The position numbers were made by a program, and so were the translations under genes. Below, piece by piece: positions 37,850 through 49,209 of a stretch of 64,000 bases of DNA. A model generated the notes under the pieces. It was not told the DNA's origin and did not search any database. It worked only from the letters and a program-made list of their open reading frames with translations. Source of the stretch: Volvox africanus (lineage: Eukaryota; Chlorophyta; Chlorophyceae; Chlamydomonadales; Volvocaceae); NCBI GenBank assembly GCA_030268105.1, contig BSDZ01000022.1, positions 992,001 to 1,056,000 on the forward strand. Direction: 5' to 3'. Every line of letters starts with the position of its first letter. The stretch's first letter is position 1.

Positions 37850-39879
37850 TTTTACAAAACTTTTAGTAATGCAGTGGTGCATTTTCTTCAGGTATACCAA
37901 TTTCTCATTTTTGGCCGTTTATAGGATGCTCGGCCTTATGCTCCCTAGACTATTTGCCGTTCAGGCAGGGTTTGCTGCAAGGCATACCCTGTGTGGGTGG
38001 TCACAGCGACACACTCTGCAGCATATAATACTTCAAGTAATAGATATTCCTGCCAACAGGCCGACCCACGGGTCTCCCGTGCCCTGCCTTGCTATGTATC
38101 GTAGATTCGTAGTGCATTCCCGTAACCATCGCTTAATCATCCACATGATCATGCATCTTGCCGCACGGCGTAGCTCACGCAGCAAAAATAACTCGCAAAT
38201 GAAGCCACAATTGTTCTTGAAAGTAAGCGCATCCAAGTACGCCACTCGTTGGCACTATTTATGTAACGAACCCAAAACGGATACGAAGGCCCAAACCAAC
38301 CAGGACATGTCCGTTGCAGTTAGATTCCGTTGGCTTCCCTTGGCCTTAATTGCCACGAGAAATCCCAGTACTGGAATAGGGCATTACTTGGATGGCACGG
38401 GCCTTGCAGCAATAATCCACATGCCTAAACTGATCTCTGATGAGCACGGAAACGCATAGAAGCATCCAAAGTCAATTGGGGGCCCAGCAATACCGTTCCG
38501 GCCGATGGCCTCCAATACTTGGAAGCTAGCATAAAACCCCTAAGCAGCAACTCGTGTTTCTGTGCTCTAATCGTGCAGCACCCGGGAATGGCGGGTTTTC
38601 ATTCAGTGGTTTGCTTCAGAGGTTGGTGTCCCTCCTCATGAGCCCTTTTGGCTATGTGAGGGATGGAGCTGTTCGGGGGCAAGGACTATGTAGGTACCTG
38701 ACATCCCTACCCGTTCCTATCGAGTACCCTGGAAAGGCAGGGGAATGGACTTTGGTTATCTTCCCAGCTTCTTATCATGCCGGATTACTGCACCGACGTC
38801 ACACTATCACCTTTCATGTCTAGTTACATTCTCTGGTGACATTGACCTCTGCATTAGGTGCAGCCCTTCATGCGCGCGCTTAACATACAGCCCGGGCCCC
38901 TTGCTTGACAGCTTTTCATGTCCAGGTGTCAAAGGTTTCTCGCCGGCTTAACGATGCTATTTAAGCGACTTCTCTGTGCAGCGCGTCCTTAGGTACGCGC
39001 TGCACAGGACGTGAGGACTGGCGAAGCAAGTTGTTATGGTACATCTTACATCTGGATGGCAAATAGATCTTAATTGACAATCTCTGCTGAATCATACTGT
39101 TGGATTTCATCTTCGCGTACCGCATTATGCGCATACATGCTCAAGGGCGAAGATATCTATCCTCATCTGACAGGTATTGATGTCTCCACAGCTGCCCTAC
39201 GATAGTCATGAGACGCCCATGACGATTGGTCACGCTTCATAACAACCGCCGCAGGATAAGGGCTAGTTATTATATCAATCAGTACTACAGCAGAGACGCA
39301 TGGTGACATTAGAAGCTACGCAAGCTGGACCATGGGACGCAGAGTTGGCAGTCACGGCGCCTGTCATGGAACGTCAGGTTCATGGACGTCCTAACCAGTC
39401 CCGTTCCGGTTGCGTAAACGGGCATCCCGTTGTACAGCTAGCCGGAGTAATGATGATGTGATAAAGATCCTGATTTTTGTTTTCGGCATACAGGCCATCC
39501 AAGAAGCCAAGCTACGCAGTATTTACTAGTATTTGCCTTGTTTGTCTCATCATCAAAATACTGCTAAGCTGGATAAAAACAAAGAAGACAATTGTATAAA
39601 GTAGCTATTCATAAACGAGTTCGCAGAAGGGAAACGCTTTCAGGAACCTACCCTCGTCCCAGCGCTACCAAGATTCCTCTCTGTTGCCTTGCACATGCAC
39701 ATGCATGTTAACAGAGTATTATAAAATATTTCTAGTCATACGATATAGATGTTGTGAGATGCAGAAAACGTGCGTTTCCATTTGTCGGGGCCCTGCCCGG
39801 GTGGCGAGTACGACGCGTCAGCTGTCGGCGTTCAAAGTGCCCCGCAGGCACCACTCGTGGGCATTGGTATCATCAGCCC
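37850..39879. other. Intergenic region between divergent genes
   Basis: Likely holds the promoters of the minus-strand aminotransferase and the plus-strand ankyrin-like gene. A 219-codon plus-strand frame at 37800-38459 is open but has no recognisable domain. It overlaps the 5' end of the aminotransferase on the other strand, so I do not call it a gene. Confidence 0.4.
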
Positions 39880-39930
39880 ATGATTAAGGTTTATGCAAAT
39901 ATGGTTACGCAGGTGCTTTGTTCAACCTCT

Positions 39931-42269
39931 ATGGAATCTTTCGACGAAATTGGATCGCGTGTGTGGTCATTGCTGCTGGAATACATCCGAAGGAATGAGT
40001 TCGGAAGCATCTTGCCTCGCAATTTCGTCGCATGTAATATTCGTGTCGTGAATAAACTCGCAACAACCGTATTACGGGGTCCCGAATTTTTCACGGTGCA
40101 TATTTCGGAGCCATGCCCCACCGATTACTTTCAACGGCACTGGGGTATACCAGAAGCTGCAATGCGGATCTACATCCTCGACACAGTGAGGTGGCTCTAC
40201 ATTCCTGAAGCCCTGCAGAACCTGAACATGCAAGAGCGGCTGCGGTTCGTCTGCCTGACAGCAGCGAGCGGCGTCGTCGCTAACCTGCAAGTGGCATTTG
40301 AGGTCGCTGGTTTAACACCTAACGAAGCTATGCTCGAAGCAGCGGCCGCCGCAGGAAAGCTTGAGTCCTGCAAATGGCTCCGAGCGCATGGCTGTCCCTG
40401 GGGTAAGGCCCTTACGGCCGCCGGTCTTTCTGGCCATCGAGACGTCTACGAGTACATGCTCCTCCTGGGCTGCCCCTGCGATGATGGCGCGCTTTATGCA
40501 CCAGTCCGCGGTGGCCACACGGACCTTATGGACTGGCTTGGCCTGCTCAAGCCCACTTCGGCAACGGGAACCGTTAAATTGGATAAGCTCATGACAGCGG
40601 CAGCGGAAGGGTGCGAGCTCGCCACCTTTATAGAGCTTTACAGGGACTGGCTGGGGGGCTTTATGGGACGGCTGCGCGCCACTCAATTTCTTGGGCATTC
40701 CACGAAAGCTCGTATACTCGCCGCCGCTGCCGGCAGCCCCACTCCTGACTGGCGGGCCAAGGTGGAGTGGCTGGAAGCGCTGGGCTTGCCCAAGAGCCCT
40801 AAAGCAATTGCGGCAGCCGTTCTTCAGCCAGACGGTCTCGAGAGGTTACTGTGGCTGAGGGAGCGGGGATACGCGCTGGAGATCGACCAGTGCGCCTTTC
40901 AGGCAGCTGGACGTGACGGCAACATCGCATTGGTGCGGTACTTGCTGTCGGAGCTTGCGCTGTACCAGTTCACGGGGGCTGCTGCGGAGGCAGCCGCCCG
41001 GGCCGGCCACCTGGATTTCCTCAAGGAAATGCATAAAGTTAGTCCCCTGGATGGGGCAGTCGTGCGGAACGTGGTGTTGCAGGCCGCGCGCAGCAGACAC
41101 CTTGACGTGGTGACCTGGGCCGTGAGGTGCCCAGGCCAGGGAGTCTACGACGTCCAAAACGACGTGGGGCTGCTGCCGGCCGCCGCGGAGTCTGGCAGTG
41201 TGGAGCTGCTGGAGTGGGTGTGGGAGCGGAACTCGATTCGATCCGGTGATATCACAGTGGCGGCTGCCCGGGGAGGTTGCAAGGCGGCGCTGGAGTGGAG
41301 CGCGCAGCGTCGTTTGCTGGACATCGCGGTGCGCGGTTACTTGCTTGAATAGAGCCATGCATGTATCTATCGTGTTGGTCTGCGTGGAAGTTGGATACAA
41401 ATCCCCACCCTAGATGTGAGATAGTACCGGCGGGCCACCGTGCGCGGATCGCAGTGCGTCGGTAGGTAAGACCCTGGGTGTGCCGTACAGCCACACCATT
41501 CGCCCTTGGCATCATAATACTACCTTTACAACCCACTCAACTCACAACTCACAAATCGCAAATCATTAGCCGAAGATCTATCAGTAGCTAACAAAGAGGA
41601 GTTCTCCACCGGCCCCAGCCCCGGCCGTGAATCACGTCCAGATCCGTCACCTCACGAGCCCGTCGTGCGGCCTCATCTTGCGTTTGCTTTTTTCGTTATT
41701 ACGTACACGCACACATACACATACACATACACATATACACACCTATCCGCCACATCCTGCATTACGCGTGCATGTCAGTGGCGTCTGCATCCCTCTGCAC
41801 ACAGGACCAGACCGCCCTGTACTTCAGCGCTGCCTTCAACGGCGACCTATGCACTCTAAGATGGCTCCAGGGACACCTGCGCGGCGAGATGCCCGGAGAT
41901 ATTGTGTCCCACTGCGCTCAGGGCGGCTGTCCCATCGCATCTATCGATTGGCTGGTGGATAACGCAGGCTGCCGCATTGACGCCTGGGACGCTGCCGGGC
42001 TTACCCCCGAGCAGCCCGGAGTCTGGAACGTGCTCTGCCGCGCGGCAAGTGTGGCCAGCAGCGGTAGTAGCTCTGTCGACAGCAGTGTCATGCGGGCACA
42101 GTGGGAGCATGAATTGCAGCTTTTGCTTCAGGAGCTGCAGCACCTGCCGGGGGAGCTGCACCACTCACCGGAATTGGAAGCAGAGCTGCAGTGGCGGCTG
42201 CGGCAGCTGCCGACCCAGGTACAACAACTACTGCGACAGCAGCTGGAGCAGATATCCATCCCTTCGTAA
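39931..42269 (+). CDS. Ankyrin-like repeat protein with F-box-like start, copy A
   Basis: Two exons, 39931-41328 and 41805-42269, join in phase 0 (GTGCGC donor, CACACAG acceptor) to 1863 nt, 620 aa. The N-terminus (ILPRNFVACNIRVVNKLA) resembles the F-box-like helix pair seen before ankyrin arrays in volvocine algae. The body has about ten degenerate ankyrin-type helices with motifs AAGKLESCKWLRAHGCPWGK, GHRDVYEYMLLLGCPCDD, GGHTDLMDWL, GRDGNIALVRYLL, RAGHLDFLKEM and SGSVELLEWVW. Exon 2 adds one more unit (NGDLCTLRWLQ) and a Gln/Leu-rich C-terminal coiled coil. Such proteins usually bind other proteins, possibly as ubiquitin-ligase adaptors, but the partner is unknown. Earlier in-frame ATGs are at 39880 and 39754; the one at 39931 sits just before the conserved start. 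Confidence 0.85.
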
Positions 42270-45200
42270 GCCCCTCGGATGCTTCGAGATCCAGGTCATG
42301 ACTCGGTACGGGTGGAGATGTCGCTGGTGGTAGAAATAGGTTGGAGCACATTACGCGCTTGCAGCATAAGGACATAAACGCGCAAATGAGAATTAGATAG
42401 GTGGGGCTGTTCTGCCGTAGCTGGGTTATTCGTAAGGTGCGTGCATTTAGCTGGATGGCGATGGCTTCGCTTGCTCATCATTATCATTTGCTTGGAAAAT
42501 TCCGTACGTACAACTCTGTACAACGCATCTGCTGGTGAAAACTCCTGGCAAGAATGCAGGCATTTAAATACAGTGAACAGTAGTGCGGGTGCACGCGGTG
42601 GAGTACGTGATACAGGCGTTGATGGGTTCCTGCCCCAAGTCTACCTATCTATCTATCTATCTACTACCTATCTATCTATCTACCTATCTATCTGTCTGTC
42701 TGTCTGTCTACGGGGAAAGCGGGGTTTTAGGGTTTAAGGATTTGTATACCCTTCCCAAGGACAGGTACGTTGGTAGGCATACACCTCCCTTTCGCCGCGC
42801 CGTATTACCTGCCTACCGGATGTCTCTGTATGCAGAAGCCATGTTAATCTGATCCGTGCACTGGATGGGGTGCACATGCATTTCTCTTTCGTTGTGTGTG
42901 TGTGTGTGTGTGTGTGTATGGCGGCGGCATTGTGCTCTTCGTTCGTTTCAGGTAGAGTGACTTGCTCTTCCTCTGATGGTTACTCTGTTATTAGTTGATT
43001 TCGTACCGCCGAACCATTAACGTATCGTTGCATTCCAACTGCTTGTGGTAATTGCTCATGTATATTCCCTTTTTTCATCCGTCGCCATGCATGAGTGCGG
43101 CTGCTAGCAAGCCGCAGCGCTGCGGTGTGGTGGTCTCGTGCATGAAAACAAGCATCTATGCCTGCAATGCAAGGACGAAATTTCATATTCTCTGAGCAGT
43201 CTCACACCTTGATTTGGGATTCTGGTTGTTATTTGTTGTCGCCTCTTGGTTTTGGCTATTCGGCATCGCTTAATCAGGGATATAAAAAGGAGAGCTATCA
43301 TTATATACCCTTGATTATGTATGCGTTTTATTTGTTATATGGTATCGGTACAATAGACGAGCCCTGTTTGCATGCTTGCCGTTCATGGTGCGCATGTATT
43401 TAGGTGCATGATGCTTAACGTACGTGTGTACGTGATCGAGCTCAGCGCAGATATAAATAATACCCTTGCGGCAGCCAGTGCTAGCTTGCAAATGAGTTCC
43501 AAAAAAGGTGACAAAGCTTGCAAACGTATGTGGGGCTTATGCAGATAATACAAAATATATATGTATGAAAAGTTCGGATAACCGTTGCTTTAATATATGC
43601 ATGTCGCATTGACGGATAAGAATGTAAATAATAACGACATGCGGTTGTTATACGGTTTGGGCGCACTGTGTGTGTATGTGTATCTGCGCATGGAAATTGC
43701 TCGTGCGTGCGAGCTCCCTTGGCTGCCAGCAGACGGCAGGAGGGTCAGTACCTTGGTTGCCAGTCTCATTTGACCAGTATCACAGGATGAGCAAGAACTG
43801 CCAGAGGTGATTCACGCAGATCCCTAGCGCAAATGTTCTAAAACCTCTCCTTAGCCCCAACGCTTGTCTTATATGCCCTAACTGCGTGCGGGGACGAACG
43901 ACAAGGCCTACTCCCCTGAAGGCCCCCCTGCTGCCATAAACACATATTTGGAAATGCGAGTAGAATCTATCACTACTGCAACCTACGTATGTATGTTATA
44001 CCGTTACTGTTGGAATTGGTTGTTGGTAATTAACTGCTGGACAGTTTCGCAACTCGATCAGCAGTTTTGGACTGCAGGTGGTCGGGTGGGTCCATTGGAG
44101 GGCCTGACATTCTAATCCCGCAACATGGGGTTCAAGGAGATATAGTTTGATGACGTTGTTAAGACATCTAAGATGCCCGGCAGGGCAGTGACCCCAGTAA
44201 AGTAAAGTGCCATACGTGCAACGGTATTCGGTTGTTGCTGTACGATACGGCTGGGTTGGTGGGAGCGCCGTGCTGCCGTGCGCCTGGCTGGATGCCATGC
44301 AGGTCTGCATGACCCCTGGCTGGCGTGCAATGGGTTGCCAACTTGCCATGCACCTCTCCGTAAGGGTGTCCTCGTCACCTTCCATTTACGCCCGTGATTT
44401 AGGTGATGATACAGCTGCACGATTTATCGCTTTGGGACGCAGCGCACGGTTCTGAGAGCCGCCAACGGGCCCTTGATGGGATTGTAACTCCAGCAGCAGG
44501 GGAGTTTGTATGTCTGATAACTGCTGGTGTTCAGATTGACATTATGTTCTTTCAGTGGATGAAGAATGATTTGAGTAAAACTTTTATTAACTTTCTTTGT
44601 TATTTGTTCATCATTTCGTTTTGGGTAATCTCTTTGCAGCTGCCTTTGGTTACCTTTCTTTTCCTTTTTCCCTTTTTAACTGGGTGTTTTCTGGTTGTTC
44701 ACTTAAGGATTTAGTACATTTCAGAAATCCTCTTACGGTGTCTGGCAAATAATCGGCAGGTTACGGTAGGTTACGGTAGGCTCCTTACTCCAAACCGATC
44801 GTGGAGACCTCGCAGGTAGAGACTATAAGCCAAAGTATCTGTATACGAATCAGGAAAAGTATAGGAAGGGTACAAGACAGCTATCAAATCATTCGGCTAC
44901 ACTTAGAGGATGTCACTTCCGGAATCCGTCTGTAAGCAGGGGTCACCCCTGTCTGTCTGACCCTGTCTGTAAGGGAGGGTAAGGGCGGGAGCGGGGGGGT
45001 GTTCCTGGCGTCTTCAGCCATGGACATGTAGCAAATCAAATGTATTTGAATTATATGCCAGCTTACTTATTTTTATACAATCCAGAAACTTAATAGAAAT
45101 TGTAAATTGATAATTATTTTGGTTTGGAGCGGAATAACCGACGCTGAACGCTGGTTAAGACTCTTATGGGTACAACAAGGATCATTGTAAATTGGGTAGG

Positions 45201-45353
45201 ATGAAGCCCAAATCGCACTAGCTACTTTTGTCTAATTATGGGGACTTTAAACTTTCAATCTTAGGAAGGTCCGCAGGGCCCCTCCCCGGAATCTGCATCT
45301 GTTCATCCCGCGGCCAAAGAGGCATGAAGGATCATCATCATCTACATTACAAC
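42270..45353. other. Spacer between the two ankyrin-like genes
   Basis: No coding block was recognised. It holds a TCTA microsatellite (about 42647-42708), a TTTTAGGG-like spot at 42724, a TG run (42892-42918) and AT-rich stretches. TTACGGTAGG units are in tandem at about 44760-44780. A hydrophobic open frame ending at 44714 has no motif and is judged non-coding. Confidence 0.45.
42892..42918. repeat. (TG)n dinucleotide run
   Basis: About 13 uninterrupted TG units. Confidence 0.9.
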
Positions 45354-45464
45354 ATATACACTACTTTTTGATATGTTTTTGTCAGTCACGTGGAAGATCT
45401 TCCACGATCTTCCACGAAGATCTTCCACGTGACTGACAAAAACATATCAAAAAGTAGTGTATAT
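45354..45464. repeat. Perfect 49-bp inverted repeat with 13-nt loop
   Basis: The arms 45354-45402 and 45416-45464 are exact reverse complements over all 49 positions. They begin ATATACACTACTTTTTGATA and end at GATCTTC. The loop is CACGATCTTCCAC, itself a partial copy of the arm end. The element lies 468 nt upstream of the copy B ankyrin-like gene. It could be a small foldback transposon, a hairpin-RNA locus or a recent palindromic rearrangement. Lack of mismatches implies recent origin or selection. Confidence 0.95.
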
Positions 45465-45931
45465 CAGGACGACCAGACATCAGGAAGCCTGACGTCATAA
45501 CGAGAAAGTATTCGTTACATTGTATCTGATAGTCAAAAGAAGGCTAAAATTGTTCGCTCCGGAGTTGGCACCAACACTCGCGCTACAGATTGGACGAGCG
45601 CGGGTCGATACCGTGCTCAAGTACAGCTACAACAACACGATTGTTGCTAGAACGGATCCCTATAGATCCCAACTGATACACCATTTGATAACAGTATAAC
45701 CTGTACTGACTTCTCCGCCATGGCTTTTCTTCTGAAGTTGACGGACCGACGCCGTCACGGGCAAAACGGGCATTTTCGTGACGGAATGCACGACGGCGCT
45801 CTCCTACGGCCCTAAAAGAACCTTCACTGTTAGCTTGTTCGTCGGTTTCATGCGCGTAGCTTGTCACATCTTTTTTATCGTTTAATATCATAGGATCTAC
45901 CACTTGGCGAACAGGAAATTTTTCGCAAAGG

Positions 45932-48055
45932 ATGAACACTTCATCTTTGCCAGATGCGCGTTCTAGACCGCGATACCGGGACAAAATTTTCATGGCAATT
46001 GGTCTGAAGAAAAAAGGCGGCCAACAAGCTCCAACCGATCTATTTTCTAGCAGCGTGGAAGGGTCAACCCCACTGTGGTCAACCCCACTACTACTGGAAC
46101 GAATTGCGAGCTTCATCCCTCGGCTTGAAGTTGCATGCAACGTTCGTTGTGTTAACCAAGTCACCGCTGTGGTTCTGGCGTACCCAATCGTTCTGTCCGA
46201 GCCATGCCCTACCGACGTGTTCGCGGCGTATTGGAGTGTCCCAGGTGTGACAAGATCTTTCAAATTATTGAAGTGACAACATTTACTTGCGCTAGTTGCC
46301 GCAAGTGGCGTTGTCGCAAACGTTGAGACGGCATTGAAGGCTGCCGGAACTGTCCCCACGGGCGAGACCATGGAGGCTGCAGCTTTAGCCGGAAAGCTGG
46401 AGTCCTGCATGTGGCTGCACAAACGCGGCTGCCCCTGGGGTAAGGCCCTCTCCATGGCCGCTAGCGCAGGGCACTTGCAGCTCTGCGAGTGGTTACTAGG
46501 AAATGGCTGCGTTTGGACTCGTGACGCGGTCTACGCCGCAGCGCGGGGTGGCCAACGAGGCCTTATGGTATGGCTGCTAAAGCAGCGCACCCCAGGCAAC
46601 GGCAGCGACGTGCGTGTCGAGGAGCTCCTGGCAGCGGCGGCTGAAGGATTCGATTTTGAAACCTTTAAGCACTTGTATCAGGATCTGTTCAAGGGTAACC
46701 TGCTGCCACAACGACAACTACGGGGCCTGAGCCCGATGCAGCGGTGTCTCCTCATTGCCGCTGCCGCCGGCAGCCCGGGCACTGATTGGCAGGCCAAAGT
46801 GAAGTGGCTGGAAGACCAGGACTGTGGCAGTAACCTGATTCCGCCGCAGCCAGCCAAGATGATGCCCGTCACTTGGAGCCTCAACGCGGCTTCGCGGGCT
46901 GCACTTCGGCAAAACGCAGTCGCACGTCTGAGGTGGCTTCAAGATCGCGGATATCCCATGGAGTTTGAGCGGAGTAACTTTCAACTAGCTGGGCGCCACG
47001 GCAGCATCGCACTCATGCGAGTCATACTGTCCGGGGGTCAGCAGAACCTCTTTCTCAGGGATGCCGTGGAGGCAGCCGCCGAGACAGGCCAACTTGAATT
47101 CCTCATTGCACTGAAGGATATATCGCCGATGGACGAGGACGTCATACGGGCCGTGGCGTTACAGGCAGCCCGCAGCGGCCAGCTCATCGTGTTGAAATGG
47201 GCGGTGGAGGAGATGGGGTTCGCAATTGGAGAGGACTCAGAGGTTTTCCCAGCGGCGGCGCAATCCGGGAATGCGAGGGTCATGGCCTGGGTGTGGCAGC
47301 GTAACATGATTTATTCTGCACAGAGCATGCTGAATGCAGTGGATGGGGGATGCGAGGAGGCGCTGGACTGGATGAGGGACCAGAACTTGCTGGTTGGTGC
47401 CCCGGCGGTAAGTCCCCACACCCGAGGCGGCAGCAGAAGGGGAAGGGCGGGAAGAAGGCAATGGATCAACGAATAGTCAAAGTGCAGTAATTGATGAATG
47501 GCTCAGCGCAGGGAGGATGGCAGTAGAAAGCAACCGTGTGTGTGTATGTGTATGTGTGTGCATGTGTCATGTCTAGCTGGTTCCGACGCGGACCAGCAGC
47601 GACAGAAAGCACCATCCCCAAGGAACGACCGGCACGACCCTCCCTGACCAGCAGCGACGGACTCCTTCCACCTCTATTTCCGTCCCCTCTTCACCGTTCT
47701 GAATCCCTTTCGTCAAGGGGTTGAGACCGCACTCACCGCCCCATCTCCATAGGATCCAAGTATGCTGTACTTCCAAGCCGCTCGCAATGGCGACCTCAAG
47801 GTCCTGTTGTGGCTACGTCGGCAGCTGCCGGGACCCCTGCCTGAGGGCTTTGTGGCTCAGTGCGAGCGAGCGGTATGTCCACGCCCCGCCATTGAGTGGC
47901 TGGTGGATGAGGCAGGCTGCGCCATGGACTGGCATATTGCGGGTCTCAGCGCCGACTGCCCGGGGCTCCTCAGTTGGCTGAACACGAACCACCGCAGCCT
48001 CGGCAGCCTCAGCACCACCACCGCCACCTCAAGCAACGGAAGTGGCAGAGAGTAA
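45932..48055 (+). CDS. Ankyrin-like repeat protein with F-box-like start, copy B
   Basis: Proposed exons are 45932-46244, 46296-47407 and 47753-48055, total 1728 nt, 575 aa. It is a diverged paralogue of copy A with the same order of motifs: LERIASFIPRLEVACNVRCV, SEPCPTDVFAAYW, AGKLESCMWLHKRGCPWGK, AGHLQLCEWLLGNGC, AAAAGSPGTDWQAKVKWLE, GRHGSIALMRVIL, SGNARVMAWVWQRN. The final exon has ARNGDLKVLLWLRRQLP and IEWLVDEAGC, placed like exon 2 of copy A. A TGA at 46274-46276 interrupts the frame. Splicing 46245-46295 (51 nt, GT...AG) would remove it and keep frame, at the cost of about 18 residues present in copy A. Without that splice the gene is truncated. The copy-B-specific Gln-rich tail of copy A is absent. 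Confidence 0.75.
46245..46295 (+). other. Possible 51-nt intron containing an in-frame TGA
   Basis: Begins CCAG/GTGTGACAAG and ends GCGCTAG/TTGCC. Both flanks are in the same frame, so the segment is 17 codons including the stop. It is short for an intron in this window, where proposed introns run from about 100 nt upward. The alternative is a nonsense mutation plus a deletion, that is, a decaying gene. Confidence 0.45.
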
Positions 48056-48227
48056 CAGCTTCGCCAGTACTTGCTGTGGCCGCAGCGGCTCGATGGTGCA
48101 TGTCGACAAAAGCGGCACTGGCCGGGGAATGGAACCGTGAGCGAAGACTGTAGCGGGATGTAGCCGCGAGGCGTCGCCAGAGAAGGGAAGGATTCGTGAA
48201 TGGGCGATGGAATAGGCAGTGCAGTGA

Positions 48228-48232
48228 TGTAA
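48228..48232 (+). promoter_or_regulatory. UGUAA-type poly(A) signal of copy B
   Basis: TGTAA lies about 173 nt after the stop codon at 48053-48055, the same spacing as in two other genes of the window. Confidence 0.45.
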
Positions 48233-48524
48233 GAATATGATAGCGGCTATGGTGCTCTTGTGTGTATGCTAAAAGCATGGTGCTCGTCCTTTCAATTTGC
48301 AGTGTGTATGCGAGTTAATCGGCAATCGTTTGTTATCTTTAAACAGTCGTGCAAACAGGCGTTCATCGCTGTGCGCACCCCCGACGAGTCCATTCCTGGG
48401 GGCATGGGGACGGGGGCAATCGGGATGAGAGGGATCTGACATGCATGGGAGCTCACATCCTTTACGGGTATACGGGCGAATGAGGGCGGTAAGGTCTCGG
48501 AAGAGTTCCACAATATTATTCATG

Positions 48525-48577
48525 AAAAATAAATAAAATAAATAAATAAATAAAAAATAAATAAATAAATAAATAAG
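48525..48577. repeat. (AAAT)n microsatellite
   Basis: AAATAAAT-type units with small interruptions, about 50 nt. Confidence 0.9.
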
Positions 48578-48975
48578 ATTTAATTTATACTTGCATGTGC
48601 GTGCATTTGAATCGATGATATGCGTTTGTGCAAGTCTTCTTTCAACTGAGTTGGCTTTTTCTCTTCAATGTACGTTGTAAGTATAGTGTATAAAGCATAA
48701 TTACGTGTCAAACTGCAATTTTTGCGAGCGATTCTCACGTGGGAATGGGAATGAACAATGGAGAGTTGGCGGAGGCGTTTTGAATGCTGGACTCAAACGT
48801 CTGATTCAGATGCGCCTCAGTGCGGGATAGATGCGGGGCACAAGAAATCGGTGGCGTTTGGTAATCCGGGGCTCAAGTTGTATGGTTTCGGAGCACATGC
48901 CTTCCTGGAAGAACTCATCAAGCTGAGCCGTAGACGCATCCGCCGTTCACGTTCACGTTGATAATCTTCCGGGCC

Positions 48976-49209
48976 TCAAGACACCAGGTACCTGAAGAAC
49001 TGTGAAATAGTGTTCTGAGATGCAAATGTAAAAAGGTCTGCGGGTATTGAAGGTTTAAGCATCCTTTCCTTCTGCTCCTTAAGCCAGTCGGCTGCCTTGT
49101 CGTCCCCTGGTCGTCCCTGAGTCCGATCATACACATGCACGAGAACTGCCAGGCCCGCAGCTGCCGGTACCCCGTAGCCGAGGGGAGTGGTGAGGTCGGC
49201 GAATGGCAA
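48976..49209 (-). CDS. Possible C-terminal exon of an unidentified gene
   Basis: A 77-residue frame ends at a TGA (48976-48978). Its composition looks protein-like: a hydrophobic stretch (GVPAAAGLAVLVHVY), then a charged helix (DWLKEQKERMLKPSIP) and a short aromatic end. An AG acceptor could lie just upstream at about 49215. I recognise no family and found no matching upstream exon, so this may be a gene fragment or a chance frame. Confidence 0.3.
   Translation of the reverse strand: MPFADLTTPLGYGVPAAAGLAVLVHVYDRTQGRPGDDKAADWLKEQKERMLKPSIPADLFTFASQNTISQFFRYLVS

Noticed and set aside
37800..38459. 219-codon plus-strand frame
   Set aside because: No recognisable domain, overlaps the aminotransferase 5' end on the opposite strand, and composition is not convincing.
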